Shown here: positions 20,009 to 29,153 of the stretch, in pieces | Position numbering within the stretch: the stretch's first letter is position 1 | Layout of the letters: every line of letters begins with the position of its first letter | Origin: Streptococcus canis | GTDB lineage: Bacteria; Bacillota; Bacilli; Lactobacillales; Streptococcaceae | NCBI RefSeq assembly: GCF_900636575.1 | Contig: NZ_LR134293.1 | Location: 1,985,501 to 2,049,500 of the forward strand | Direction of reading: 5' to 3' | DNA length: 64,000 bases | Program-made: the position numbers and the translations under genes | The notes under the pieces: generated by a model | Told to the model about the DNA's origin: nothing | Seen by the model: only the letters and a program-made list of their open reading frames with translations | Database searches by the model: none

Positions 20009-20911
20009 ATGATTACTGCTATTGTTTTTGATGTAGATGACACCATCTACGACCAGCAAGCGCCTTACCGAATTGCCATGGAAAAGTGTTTTCCAGATTT
20101 TGAGATGTCGGTAATGAATCAGGCCTACATTCGTTTCCGTCATTATTCAGATGTTGGATTTCCAAGAGTCATGGCAGGGGAGTGGACCACAGAGTATTTC
20201 CGATTCTGGCGCTGCAAAGAAACACTGCTTGAATTTGGCTACCGTGAAATTGATGAAGCTACGGGAGTACATTTCCAAGAAGTTTACGAGCATGAACTTG
20301 AAAATATTACCATGCTAGATGAGATGCGCATGACCCTTGACTTTTTAAAATCAAAGAATGTTCCTATGGGGATTATTACCAATGGGCCAACAGAACATCA
20401 ACTGAAAAAAGTTCGTAAATTAGGTCTTTACGACTATATTAACCCCAAACGGGTCATTGTTAGTCAAGCGACAGGCTTTCAAAAACCAGAAAAAGAAATT
20501 TTTAACTTGGCAGCAGAACAGTTTGACATGAATCCGCAAACCACACTGTATGTTGGAGACTCTTATGACAATGATATCATGGGTGCCTTTAATGGTGGTT
20601 GGCATTCCATGTGGTTTAATCACAGAGGTCGCCAATTAAAACCAGGAACTAAACCTGTTTATGACGTGGCTATCGATAACTTTGAACAGCTCTTTGGTGC
20701 GGTTAAAGTTCTCTTTGATTTACCAGATAATAAATTCATTTTTGATATCAACGACAAGAAAAATCCGATTTTACAGATGGGAATCAATAATGGCTTGATG
20801 ATGGCAGCAGAGCGTCTGCTTGAAAGTAACATGAGCATTGACAAAGTAGTTATCTTGCTTCGTTTAACCAAGCAGCAAGAAAAAATACTGCGCTTAAAGT
20901 ATGCCAGATAA
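20009..20911 (+). CDS. HAD-family hydrolase (YjjG-like)
   Basis: 300-residue haloacid-dehalogenase phosphatase. Motif I FDVDDTIYDQ at residues 7-16, motif II ITNGPTEHQ near 125, the Lys in GFQKPEKEIF near 157, and motif IV YVGDSYDNDIMGA near 180. A helical cap follows motif I. About 60 residues beyond the HAD core end in KQQEKILRLKYAR and belong to no domain I recognise. AAAGAGA precedes the ATG. Substrate unknown; a nucleotide or sugar phosphate is typical. Confidence 0.88.
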   Translation: MITAIVFDVDDTIYDQQAPYRIAMEKCFPDFEMSVMNQAYIRFRHYSDVGFPRVMAGEWTTEYFRFWRCKETLLEFGYREIDEATGVHFQEVYEHELENITMLDEMRMTLDFLKSKNVPMGIITNGPTEHQLKKVRKLGLYDYINPKRVIVSQATGFQKPEKEIFNLAAEQFDMNPQTTLYVGDSYDNDIMGAFNGGWHSMWFNHRGRQLKPGTKPVYDVAIDNFEQLFGAVKVLFDLPDNKFIFDINDKKNPILQMGINNGLMMAAERLLESNMSIDKVVILLRLTKQQEKILRLKYAR

Positions 20912-20949
20912 CATCAAGTGAATTTACCACCTTCTTCAAAAGTAAATCA

Positions 20950-21002
20950 ACTAGCAAGTTTGGGGTTCTATTTAGGGGAAATCTTAACTTGTTGGCTTTT
21001 TT
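20950..21002 (+). terminator. Probable terminator of the HAD gene
   Basis: AGCAAGTT ... AACTTGTT stem with a roughly 25-base loop followed by GGCTTTTTT. Confidence 0.45.
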
Positions 21003-21059
21003 CACAGATGGACGTGGATAAGAAAAGAGATTGATCATGGCAAATCGTCGCTTCATTTA

Positions 21060-21445
21060 AATAAGAAGATTCAAAAAACCGTCCTAAAATAGGATAAGCT
21101 TGTTTGAAAGCATCCGTTACCAACTGAAGCTTGCATGTGTCTTCCCATTGCCCAACCTACAGTCTTTCTACTATAAACGTCTATAAAGACTGATAAATAA
21201 AGAGTATCTACTTTTGTCGGAATGTAGGTTAAGTCTCCTAACCATAGTTTATTTTTACCTATCGCTTGAAAACACTGATTAATCAAGTTTGGTCGTGTCA
21301 ATGAAGAAGGCCGACGGTTATAATATTTATGGTTGTACCGACTTCCTTTGGCATAGAAACCTAACTGATGAAGCAATCTGCCGAAGCGCTTCTCTCCACT
21401 TATTGCTGAAATTGCTAGTTGAGAAGGTTAGCAGCTTGAGTCTGA
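21060..21445 (-). pseudogene. IS3-family transposase (orfB) fragment, opposite orientation
   Basis: On the minus strand reads ISGEKRFGRLLHQLGFYAKG, NHKYYNRRPSSLTRPNL, KLWLGDLTYIPTKVDTLYLS and VFIDVYSRKTVGWAMGRHMQ, then a frameshift and decay. It is a diverged relative of the relic at 16880 in inverted orientation. No intact start, C-terminus or ends are visible. The rest of 20912-21540 shows no other gene. Confidence 0.8.
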
Positions 21446-21572
21446 TATTCTGGAAGTTTACAGAGGTAACCAAATACACCTTGATCGCCCAGACTGTTGC
21501 AAAGTCACTTGTGATTGTTAACTGCTTTTATGCTATAATAGATAGTATCCTAAAGAAAGTAATTCTATCAAG

Positions 21573-21713
21573 ATGACAAAAGAATACATCTCCTATATCA
21601 GTGCTGCTATCTTCATCCTTTATGGCCTTTTAACTGCTAAATGGATTTTCCTTGGACTTGGTCTGATCCTAATCATTGTAGGTCTTGCTGATCGCCTGAA
21701 CTCAAAAAAATAA
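21573..21713 (+). CDS. 46-residue membrane protein
   Basis: Small open frame with two hydrophobic helices (about residues 9-22 and 24-39), a charged MTKEY start and an RLNSKK end. A TGCTATAAT extended -10 lies about 40 bases upstream; the ribosome site is weak (AAAGAAAG). A long hairpin follows directly. The composition looks like a real small membrane protein, but I recognise no family. Confidence 0.5.
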   Translation: MTKEYISYISAAIFILYGLLTAKWIFLGLGLILIIVGLADRLNSKK

Positions 21714-21792
21714 CCCTTCTGCTGTATCCTCCTCAACCAATCCTTAAAGATTCGGGTATTGGGGGAGGGCCTTGTAGCAGTAGGGTTTTTAG
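21712..21792. terminator. Long interrupted hairpin, probable bidirectional terminator
   Basis: Outer arms ACCCTTCTGCT / AGCAGTAGGGTTTTT and inner arms CCTCC..CCAAT / TATTGG..GGAGG, about 75 bases in all, between the small membrane protein and the convergent PC4 gene. Confidence 0.6.
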
Positions 21793-21804
21793 AACAAGAT
21801 AGAC

Positions 21805-22017
21805 TTATCTACGAAAAGCATCTAAGATGGTTTTAAATTCTTCATTGGTCAGGGTGATACCTTTCCCCATCTTACTGTGATCAGGGCTCCATGTTCGGAT
21901 GTCCCATTTCGCTTCTGCGCCATTAAAGCTGACGCGGTTTAATTCTTTAGTCCATCCTTTATCACTCTCTGATAAGGTTAACAAATGTTCCTCAATTTTA
22001 AATGTAAAATCTGCCAT
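21805..22017 (-). CDS. PC4/YdbC-family ssDNA-binding protein
   Basis: 70-residue protein of the bacterial PC4-like YdbC family, which binds single-stranded nucleic acid as a dimer. Features include GWTKELNRVSFNGAEAKWD, IRTWSPDHSKMGKGITL and a terminal helix EEFKTILDAF. A strong GGAGG precedes the ATG. A perfect A/T-rich hairpin (AAAAAAGTG / CACTTTTTT, about 22049-22084) separates it from the gene upstream on the same strand. Confidence 0.85.
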   Translation of the reverse strand: MADFTFKIEEHLLTLSESDKGWTKELNRVSFNGAEAKWDIRTWSPDHSKMGKGITLTNEEFKTILDAFRR

Positions 22018-22048
22018 TATTTTTCCTCCTCATCTATACTATCCGAAA

Positions 22049-22084
22049 AAAAGTGGAAAAAATCATCTTTTTTTTCACTTTTTT
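22049..22084. terminator. A/T-rich hairpin between trhP2 and the PC4 gene
   Basis: AAAAAAGTG with A6 against T8 and CACTTTTTT, giving T runs on both strands. Confidence 0.55.
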
Positions 22085-22222
22085 ATTACTCATTCTTCCA
22101 TTATTCTATCAAGTTTTGAGAAAATAAGCTATTCCAACATCTACTTTCAAAAAACAGGCTCTTTTATCCCAAACGCAGCTTTTACACTACTAGTGAAAAA
22201 GGGCCTTTCCTACTTATTTCAA

Positions 22223-23509
22223 TTAGGCTCTAACGGTTTTGCTAGTACCATCTTTTTGATAGAGGTTGACAAGACCTTCCTTGCAAGCCCTAATCATATC
22301 CCCTGACTTAACCTCTCTAGGTAAGGAAATGGTTAAGAGTTCCATTGGATTTGGGGCACGATCAATTTTTTGACCGTCCGCATCATGTAAGTCTTTAATA
22401 ACTGTTTCAAAATGACGGAAACCTGGTCCGTAAAATTCAATTCGATCCCCTTCCATGATGACATTACGCTGACGAATCGTCGCCGTCATACTAGCCGAAT
22501 CAAAGGAAACCACTTCTCCCACAAATTTGTATTGTGGAATTTTGCGGCGAGCACCAAATAACTGTTCATTTTCAGTTGGGGTACCATAGTAAAAACCTGT
22601 GGCCAATTCGCGCTGAGCAACCTTCCATAGCTCGTCAATCAATTCTTCTTTGATGGCATAAAAAGCTTCTGGGCTTTCCATGTAGGCATCTACAGCTGCC
22701 TTGTAACAGTTGGTTACAGTTGAGACATAGTGGATAGACTTCATTCGACCTTCGATTTTTAAACTATCAACACCATTTTCAATGAGGTCAGGAATATGGT
22801 CAATCATACACATGTCAACAGAGGACATGGAATATTCTTCTGGAATTTCCCCTTTTAAGGAACGACGCTCTCCTCCAAATGGCATGTCGTACAAATCATA
22901 TTTCCAACGACAAGATTGTGAACAGCCTCCTCGGTTAGCATCACGATGACTCATGTGGTTCGACAAGACGCAGCGACCTGAATAAGAGATACACATGGCT
23001 CCGTGGACAAAGGCTTCAATTTCCACATCTGTCCGCTTGCGGATTTCTGCTAGTTCAGCCATATTAACTTCACGGGCTAATACGACACGGGTCAAGCCCA
23101 TGGCCTTCCAAAATTCAAAGGTCTCGTAATTGGTAGATGAGGCTTGAGTTGACAAATGAATTTCCAGACCTGGAGCTTCTGTTGAGCAAATGACAATCAA
23201 GGCGGGATCTGAAACGATGACCGCATCAAGCCCCATATCACGCAATTGACGGAACCAGTCACCCGCGCCAATTTCGTTCCCTTCGTGGGTAACCATATTG
23301 GCAGCAACATAGACCTTAGCTCCACGTGCATGAGCATAATCAATGCCTTCTTGCAGTTCCTCCATGGAGAAATTCCCAGCACGGCTTCTTAGACCATAGG
23401 CCTGTCCTCCAACAAAAACAGCGTCTGCGCCATAGTCAATCGCAACTTTTAATTTTTCTAGTGTTCCAGCAGGTGATAAGACCTCTGGACGTTTTTTCAT
23501 ATTTGACAT
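22223..23509 (-). CDS. trhP2: U32-family tRNA uridine hydroxylation protein, large subunit
   Basis: 428-residue peptidase-U32 family protein (YrrO/TrhP2 type), needed with its partner for 5-hydroxylation of tRNA wobble uridine from prephenate. N-terminal LSPAGTLEKLKVAIDYGAD and VFVGGQAYGLRS barrel motifs; the cysteine cluster signature FVHGAMCISYSGRC with CSQSCRWKYDLYD near residues 165-195; and LKIEGRMKSIHYV. The smaller partner lies directly upstream on the same strand, as in the B. subtilis yrrMNO group. Confidence 0.88.
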   Translation of the reverse strand: MSNMKKRPEVLSPAGTLEKLKVAIDYGADAVFVGGQAYGLRSRAGNFSMEELQEGIDYAHARGAKVYVAANMVTHEGNEIGAGDWFRQLRDMGLDAVIVSDPALIVICSTEAPGLEIHLSTQASSTNYETFEFWKAMGLTRVVLAREVNMAELAEIRKRTDVEIEAFVHGAMCISYSGRCVLSNHMSHRDANRGGCSQSCRWKYDLYDMPFGGERRSLKGEIPEEYSMSSVDMCMIDHIPDLIENGVDSLKIEGRMKSIHYVSTVTNCYKAAVDAYMESPEAFYAIKEELIDELWKVAQRELATGFYYGTPTENEQLFGARRKIPQYKFVGEVVSFDSASMTATIRQRNVIMEGDRIEFYGPGFRHFETVIKDLHDADGQKIDRAPNPMELLTISLPREVKSGDMIRACKEGLVNLYQKDGTSKTVRA

Positions 23510-23614
23510 GTGATATTCTTTCTATTTTCAAGATAGGTAGATTACCTGTATAATGGTGTCACAACCCTGTCTTGTCCTGAAATAGTAAACTCACACAAGA
23601 CAAGGGTTACTTAT

Positions 23615-24541
23615 TTATTTAACAGTTTTCGGATCAAAATCGTAAAAACCAGTATCTAGACCACGACCAGCTGGATGATGGAGATGTACCTCTTGATCAA
23701 GCTTTTCAGCTTCTTCTTGGGTAAATTGCCCAGCTTCTAACAATTGTTTCGCCTGAATGAATAATTTAGCGATGGCTACAAAATTATCACCAGGACAGTA
23801 AATCCCATCTAATTTCCAATGAGTCAGACCATGCGCATAAAGTTCTCCCAATTTTGACATCATGTCAATATCGTTATTAATGAAAATATGAGTGCCATGA
23901 TTGTCTTCATAAATGGAATAATGACTGCTGGCATCTCCTGGCTCTGCCAAGAAAAGACCGCGTTCACGAGTGACTTCATCATCAATCTTGGTAAAATGAT
24001 AGTAATTTTCTAATAGTGGACGTTTCGAATGATGAATCACCGAGGCACCGTAAACCAACACCTCTGCTGGAAATTCCAAGTTTTCAGCTAGCGTGAATAA
24101 CTCTGCAGAAGGGATTTCCCTAGCCAAAACACTTTCAACAGCGCCATGTTGGCCCCAGAAATTTACCTGACGGCTGGAAGTCACAAAAACAGAAGTGTCA
24201 TAAATCAGTTTAAAGTTGTAGCCATCTCTTTTATTGACATAAAAGACACCTGCATCACCAACCACAAGATAGTCAACAGCAATCTCTGCCATCAAATCGA
24301 GAAAGGGCTTGATGTGATCCATCATACCTTGATGCATCAAAGCATTGCAAGCTACTGTCAGTTCTTTTCCAGCCTCGTGCACTAGTTTGGCAATTTGTCT
24401 CAATTCGTCATAAGAAAAATTATGGGGGAGACGTAACCCATAATTTGCTTCACCAACATAAATACGATCAACACCAGCAGCTAATAAAGCTTTGACTTGC
24501 TCAATGCTTTCAGCTGTGGCTGTAATAATTATTTTTTTCAT
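23615..24541 (-). CDS. trhP1: U32-family tRNA uridine hydroxylation protein, small subunit
   Basis: 308-residue U32-family protein lacking the cysteine cluster of the large partner (YrrN/TrhP1 type). Start motif AGVDRIYVGEANYGLRL, then VHEAGKELTVACNALMHQ, YLVVGDAGV, VYGASVIHHSKRPLL, and THWKLDGIYCPG. It is separated from trhP2 by about 100 bases. The TGGTATAAT box at 24551-24556 is so close to the ATG that the mRNA probably begins within a few bases of it. Confidence 0.87.
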   Translation of the reverse strand: MKKIIITATAESIEQVKALLAAGVDRIYVGEANYGLRLPHNFSYDELRQIAKLVHEAGKELTVACNALMHQGMMDHIKPFLDLMAEIAVDYLVVGDAGVFYVNKRDGYNFKLIYDTSVFVTSSRQVNFWGQHGAVESVLAREIPSAELFTLAENLEFPAEVLVYGASVIHHSKRPLLENYYHFTKIDDEVTRERGLFLAEPGDASSHYSIYEDNHGTHIFINNDIDMMSKLGELYAHGLTHWKLDGIYCPGDNFVAIAKLFIQAKQLLEAGQFTQEEAEKLDQEVHLHHPAGRGLDTGFYDFDPKTVK

Positions 24542-24550
24542 ACAAGTTTT

Positions 24551-24559
24551 ATTATACCA
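24551..24559 (-). promoter_or_regulatory. Extended -10 promoter of trhP1 (near-leaderless)
   Basis: Minus-strand TGGTATAAT; the ATG follows nine bases after the box. The -35 region is poor, as tolerated by extended -10 promoters. Confidence 0.5.
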
Positions 24560-24670
24560 AAAAATTCAAGGCATTAAGCATATTTCTTGCAAAATCTCCC
24601 AATTTCTGATTAACTTCGATTGATTGGATCCTTTGTGAGACCATAGTCATTATTGGATTTTTCATTTTAA

Positions 24671-24709
24671 AAAAAAAGATGACAAAAAAGGACTTTTGTG
24701 GTAGAATAG
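24671..24709 (+). promoter_or_regulatory. Promoter of the DUF3270 gene
   Basis: ATGACA, 17-base spacer, TAGAAT, about 30 bases before the ATG at 24738. Confidence 0.5.
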
Positions 24710-24737
24710 CCTAGTATCTGAAGGAAAGGAGAGGACT

Positions 24738-25022
24738 ATGCCTACACCGTTAAAGAAGCATGACACATTTGAGCAAGATGATGCCTATCAGGAAGCCCAA
24801 GGTAAATTCCAGGATTTTCAAGAGTTTAATGGTCAAAGTGCTAAATTGAAAGAATTAGTATTCTTTGCCCGTATTGCTTGCTTTAGCCTTATTACTGTTT
24901 TATTTGCATTTGTCCTGCTCGTGATGAACTTAGCACCGGTTTTGGCTTTCCTATTTGCCAGCCTTATCAGCTTAGGGATCACTTCCTTATTAGCCAAAGG
25001 CATCAAATCACTCCTAATGTAA
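24738..25022 (+). CDS. DUF3270 membrane protein
   Basis: 94-residue protein with a polar N-terminal 45 residues (KKHDTFEQDDAYQEAQGKF) and two membrane helices (about 46-66 and 68-90), ending KGIKSLLM. It matches the streptococcal DUF3270 family, of unknown function. AAAGGAGAGG precedes the ATG. A CAAGC/GCTTG hairpin with TTTTCTTTTT (25031-25059) can terminate it. Confidence 0.8.
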   Translation: MPTPLKKHDTFEQDDAYQEAQGKFQDFQEFNGQSAKLKELVFFARIACFSLITVLFAFVLLVMNLAPVLAFLFASLISLGITSLLAKGIKSLLM

Positions 25023-25063
25023 CTTTCAGAGTCAAGCCTTGCTTGGCCTTTTCTTTTTGTCAA

Positions 25064-25103
25064 AAAAGAAAGATTGAAGAAATCAATTTCCTCAATCTTT
25101 GGT
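25064..25103 (-). terminator. Terminator of the hprK-lgt-DUF948-YtxH operon
   Basis: Minus-strand AAAGATTGAGGAAA / TTTCTTCAATCTTT (one bulge) with a TTGA loop, followed by CTTTTTT. Confidence 0.85.
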
Positions 25104-25106
25104 TTT

Positions 25107-25544
25107 TTAGGATTGGTTTTGTGACGTTTCGGCTTCACTTGCTTGATCATTGAGCTCAGTATAGTCGATAATAATATCCTCTTCATTCAAGTCAATAATA
25201 ACATCATCTGGATTTTCTTTTGCGTCAATATCAGCCAGTGTTTCTTTTGTTTTTTGGACAAAGGCTGTGGTTTTGTCTTTAAGTAAGCCCAGAATTTCCT
25301 CTTTAGTTAGCTCTCCAGTGACTAACTTATCTTTCACATCATAGAAGGTATCACGCGCCAAGTGGCTGTACTCACTGCCTTTTTCTTTTGCGAATTGATG
25401 ATAATCATCTGGATTTTCTTTATAAGCTTGATAAGCTTTTTCAGCACGGGTTTTCAAAGCCTTGCCTTTTTCTGTTGATAAAAAGTAAGCTGCTGCTGCT
25501 CCAGAAGCAGCGCCAACAATTAGTGTTTTGAACAATTTACTCAT
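25107..25544 (-). CDS. YtxH-domain protein
   Basis: 145 residues: a small N-terminal hydrophobic, glycine/alanine-rich segment (GAASGAAAAYFLSTEKG) typical of YtxH, then a charged helical region and an acidic tail (DVIIDLNEEDIIIDYTELND). Probably membrane-associated. It overlaps the DUF948 gene by four bases (ATGA), a pairing common in Firmicutes general-stress loci; no function is established. Confidence 0.85.
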   Translation of the reverse strand: MSKLFKTLIVGAASGAAAAYFLSTEKGKALKTRAEKAYQAYKENPDDYHQFAKEKGSEYSHLARDTFYDVKDKLVTGELTKEEILGLLKDKTTAFVQKTKETLADIDAKENPDDVIIDLNEEDIIIDYTELNDQASEAETSQNQS

Positions 25545-25945
25545 GCTTTTTCTCCTTTTTTACCAAATACTTTTGATGCCATTTTACCAACCAAGGCAAC
25601 TTTGCCAGCTTTTGACACATTGCTTGTGGCATTGCCTGCTTTTTGTCCTAAATGTCTTGCTTGCAGGTTTAAATCCGAGACGCTTTCAGACAAATCTGCA
25701 ATAGCAACAAATAGAGGATCAATGGTAGCGACCTTGCCATTAACATCTTCAACAAGAACATTGGCTTTGGCCAAGATTTCGTTAGTTTGATAGAGAGTCA
25801 CGTTAACATCACTGGTCAACACAGAGATGGTTTTTTTGGCTTCATCAACTGTTTCAGAGACCTTCTTCAAGACGATAATCAAAAAAACAACCAAAGCAAC
25901 AAAGGCTAATGCAATAATAATTAATGAGATTCCAACTAAATCCAT
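25541..25945 (-). CDS. DUF948 membrane protein
   Basis: 134 residues with one N-terminal membrane helix (about 5-27) and an amphipathic coiled-coil-like stretch (KKVSETVDEAKKTISVL) that ends in a basic tail. DUF948 family. Translationally coupled to the YtxH gene and 21 bases after lgt. Confidence 0.85.
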   Translation of the reverse strand: MDLVGISLIIIALAFVALVVFLIIVLKKVSETVDEAKKTISVLTSDVNVTLYQTNEILAKANVLVEDVNGKVATIDPLFVAIADLSESVSDLNLQARHLGQKAGNATSNVSKAGKVALVGKMASKVFGKKGEKA

Positions 25946-25966
25946 AAGTTTCTCCTCTTTCTATCC

Positions 25967-26746
25967 CTATTCTTGATAATAAGGAATTCCCTTTTGACGA
26001 CGTCTTTTAATGACGAAGATAAGACCAATAATAATTAATAAAACAGAGACATATTGAGAAACACGAACACCTAGGAACATGAGACTATCTGTTCGCATTC
26101 CCTCGATGACCAGCCGTCCGCAACCATACCAAATCAGATAAAATGCAAAGATTTCCCCATCTAATAGACTTTTTGGCTTGCGACGCCAAATTATAATAAT
26201 GACAAATCCCAAAAGATTCCAAAGCGATTCATAGAGAAAGGTCGGAATGCGGTAGCTTCCCTCAATAAACATCTGCTTTTGAATAAAACTTGGCAGATAA
26301 TTAAGCTGGCTCACGGCTTTGCCATAGGCTTCTTGGTTAATAAAATTTCCCCAACGGCCAATAGCTTGTGCAATCATGACACCTGGTGCGGCAATATCTA
26401 GAAAATGAATGGGATTGAGTACCTTGTAATAGCAATAAACCAAAAGTACAAGTGCTCCTGTGATGAGACCACCATAAATGGCAATCCCCCCATTCCAAAT
26501 GGCAATAATTTCATCTAAGTGGTGTGCATAATAGGACCACTCAAAGATAACATAGTAGAGCCTAGCTCCAATAATAGCTAGTGGAAAAGCAATTAGAATA
26601 AAATCTAAAATATCATCCGTTGTCATGCCTTTTCTTGGCGCTTCTTTTGATGCGAGGTAAACCGCCAAAACAAGTCCTGACAAGATGCATAGAGCGTACC
26701 AATGGATAGCTAGTGGACCAAGTTGTAAAGCAATCGGATTAATCAT
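25967..26746 (-). CDS. lgt: Prolipoprotein diacylglyceryl transferase
   Basis: 259-residue membrane enzyme that attaches diacylglycerol to the lipobox cysteine of prelipoproteins. Seven helices; the Lgt signature [13 protein letters not shown] sits near residue 131, with HWYAL near the start and the Arg in [15 protein letters not shown] near 225. It overlaps hprK by four bases (ATGA), the arrangement usual in streptococci. Confidence 0.96.
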   Translation of the reverse strand: MINPIALQLGPLAIHWYALCILSGLVLAVYLASKEAPRKGMTTDDILDFILIAFPLAIIGARLYYVIFEWSYYAHHLDEIIAIWNGGIAIYGGLITGALVLLVYCYYKVLNPIHFLDIAAPGVMIAQAIGRWGNFINQEAYGKAVSQLNYLPSFIQKQMFIEGSYRIPTFLYESLWNLLGFVIIIIWRRKPKSLLDGEIFAFYLIWYGCGRLVIEGMRTDSLMFLGVRVSQYVSVLLIIIGLIFVIKRRRQKGIPYYQE

Positions 26747-27675
26747 CGGCTTGCCTCATTCTTGTTAATTAACTGAGTCAGCCGATCTTCAAAGGTCTTG
26801 GTCGCATCAAATCCCATTTCCTTAGCTCGATGATTCATGGCAGCAGCCTCGATAACCACTGAAACGTTACGACCTGTCTTAACTGGAATACGAATACGAG
26901 GAATGCAGACACCTGAGAAAGTGATTTCCTCATTGCCATTTCCAAGTCGGTCAAAGACTTTACCAGCTTCAAAGTTTTCAAGGTAAATTGCCAACTGAAC
27001 TTGTGACGAATCCTTCACGGCACTAGCTCCATAAAGTGACATAACATCAATAATCCCTACTCCACGAATTTCAAGCAAGTGGCGTAAGATTTCTGCTGGC
27101 TCTCCCCAGAGGGTCTCTTCATCTTTGGCATAGACATCCACACGATCATCTGCAACCAGACGATGCCCACGCTTGACCAATTCCAAACCCGTTTCACTTT
27201 TACCAATCCCAGAATCCCCTTGAATCAGAACCCCCATACCATAGATGTCCATTAACACACCATGAACACTAGTACGTTCGGCCAAAGAAGCATCGAGGAA
27301 ATAGGACATTTCACCAGCTAAGCGGCTAGTCGAAACCCGACTGCTCAATAGAGAAATGCCTTCTTCTTTTGCAGCTTGAATCATTTCCTCAGGAATCACC
27401 AAGGCTCTAGAAACAATAACAGCTGGAGTAGCTTTTTTAAACATCTCTTTCAAAACAGAATAACGATTATGAGAAGTCATTTGAGTAAGATAGGACCACT
27501 CTTTCATGCCAAAAAGTTGTAACCTTTCTGGAGCATAGTAATCAAAATAACCAGTCATTTCAAGACCAGGACGTGAAATATCTGATGTTGTTATTTCTTT
27601 CTCTAACAAGTCATCCGTGGCGTAAACGACATCCAGTTTGACTTTTTTAACTAACATCCTTACAGTAACAGTCAT
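26743..27675 (-). CDS. hprK: HPr kinase/phosphorylase
   Basis: 310-residue bifunctional enzyme that phosphorylates or dephosphorylates HPr Ser-46, the trigger of CcpA-mediated catabolite repression. Walker [15 protein letters not shown] near residue 152, followed by [12 protein letters not shown] and the family signature [15 protein letters not shown] near 200. It connects to the beta-glucoside operon at 36-40 kb, where CcpA sites are likely. First gene of a four-gene operon (hprK, lgt, DUF948, YtxH). Confidence 0.97.
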   Translation of the reverse strand: MTVTVRMLVKKVKLDVVYATDDLLEKEITTSDISRPGLEMTGYFDYYAPERLQLFGMKEWSYLTQMTSHNRYSVLKEMFKKATPAVIVSRALVIPEEMIQAAKEEGISLLSSRVSTSRLAGEMSYFLDASLAERTSVHGVLMDIYGMGVLIQGDSGIGKSETGLELVKRGHRLVADDRVDVYAKDEETLWGEPAEILRHLLEIRGVGIIDVMSLYGASAVKDSSQVQLAIYLENFEAGKVFDRLGNGNEEITFSGVCIPRIRIPVKTGRNVSVVIEAAAMNHRAKEMGFDATKTFEDRLTQLINKNEASR

Positions 27676-27766
27676 ATTTTTCTTATATTTATATTAGTGG
27701 ATAGCTCCCGCTAGTATAAACCCTTTCTTTAATTATTTTTTAGATTTGTTTTATACTTAGTTCAGC

Positions 27767-27827
27767 GCTGTGGATTAGTACCATGTTTTAATCGCTTTGA
27801 CGATTTAAAGGAGACTCTAACCACAGC
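27767..27827 (+). repeat. Nested hairpin in the non-coding left part of the IS110 element
   Basis: Outer arms GCTGTGGATTAG (27767-27778) / CTAACCACAGC (27817-27827) enclose an inner hairpin TTTAATCG (27787-27794) / CGATTTAAA (27801-27809) with loop CTTTGA. It lies about 120 bases ahead of the transposase start and could be the bridge RNA region of an IS110 element. Confidence 0.5.
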
Positions 27828-27949
27828 TCTTTGTTTTATTGGTAATGAGAATGATAACGCTTGGACGTTTTATTCGTGTAAGAATACAAGACAAAGAGTG
27901 CGTGGAACGAACAACAGCTGCTAATCACTTGGAAAGGAATCAGAAACTT

Positions 27950-29088
27950 ATGTTCTATGTTGGTATTGATATTGCCAAAACCAAACACGATTTAGCCTAT
28001 ATCAATGAAACTGGAGAAACAGTGATAACTAACTTCAGATTCGCCAATTCTTATCAAGGCTTTCATCAGCTTAAACTTAAACTAAAACAGCTCTCTCCTA
28101 TCACACAAGATATCCATATAGCACTTGAAAGCACAGGACACTATAACTATAATATTGTTGCTTTCTTAAGAGAGTTAGGATATACCGTTTTCGCTTACAA
28201 CCCTTTTATTATCAAACAATTTGCCAAATCTCAGTCTCTAAGGAAAATCAAAACAGATAAGCTCGTAAATTACGGTCTGATGTTACTCCTGAATATTATC
28301 AGACAGATAAAGTAATGGATGAGTTAAAAGAACTCACACGCTATCAAAACCGTTTAATTCAGTCACGCTCTAAATGCAAGAACTTATATATCCGATTACT
28401 TGACATTATCTTTCCTGAGATTAATAGCTACGTTAGTAATCTTCATAGTCATTTTGTCTATGAGTTATTGACTAAGTACCCTTCTGCTCAAAAGATAGCT
28501 CGTGCTAGAGTCTCATCGTTACTTAAAATCAAACGGCTAACCGCTGATAAAGCGCATCAGATACAAGAAGCAGCCAAACAAACGATTGGTAATGCTTCGT
28601 CAGCTTTATCCCTAGAGCTAGTGCAGTTAATTGAAAGTATTCAACACTATGATAAACAGATTAATCAAACTCAAGAAGAAATTAACCGATTGATGACTGG
28701 ATTAGATTCTCCTATCACCTCTATTTCTGGAATCGGAAGTCGTCTTGGTGCTATTATCCTAGCTGAAATTAAGACTATCTATAATTTCAAGAATCCAAAC
28801 CAGCTTCAAGCTTTCGCTGGATTAGACCCTGCTATTTACCAATCAGGACAGTTGGATAATACCGGTCATATGGTAAAACGAGGCTCCTCTTATCTAAGGT
28901 ATGCCCTAATACAAGCTGCCAAACTCATCTCCATTTACTCACCGCATTTTAAAACCTATTTAAAGCTAAAAATCAGTTACGGCAAACACTATAATGTGGC
29001 TGTGACACTTATTGCCAAGAAGCTTATTCGTGTCATTTATCATCTCCTCAAAACCAATCAAACCTTTGATGAGGCTAAACTAAGATAA
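27950..29088 (+). pseudogene. IS110-family DEDD transposase with internal deletion
   Basis: The N-terminal RuvC-like part from ATG 27950 reads FYVGIDIAKTKHDLAYI (catalytic Asp) and ALESTGHYNYN (catalytic Glu) and reaches KIKTDK near 28260, where the frame shifts. The correct frame resumes with RKLRSDVTPEYYQTDKVMDE and stays open to 29088, covering the C-terminal domain (SITSISGIGSRLGAIILAEI, HMVKRGSSYLRYAL). Intact relatives have roughly IDAxxIA between KTDK and RKL, so about 20 bases are missing. The loss removes the second catalytic Asp region, so the protein should be inactive. Confidence 0.85.
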
Positions 29089-29153
29089 AAATACAGAAAT
29101 CAAGAATGATTTTTAAAACTTGCTCAAGGGCAAGATTTTTTGCGTGTCTAAAA

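Larger units (their letters stand above)
27760..29145 (+). mobile_element. IS110-family insertion sequence (degenerate); ends not determined
   Basis: Consists of a non-coding left region with a nested hairpin, the broken transposase, and a terminator hairpin CTTGC/GGCAAG plus T6 near 29119-29141. IS110 elements lack obvious terminal inverted repeats, so the limits given are approximate. It is inserted between hprK and pspC. Confidence 0.7.

Noticed and set aside
25064..25103. Fourth copy of the 171-bp repeat, because of GATTGAAGAAA
   Set aside because: Only the short terminator arm matches; the second hairpin and right end are absent.
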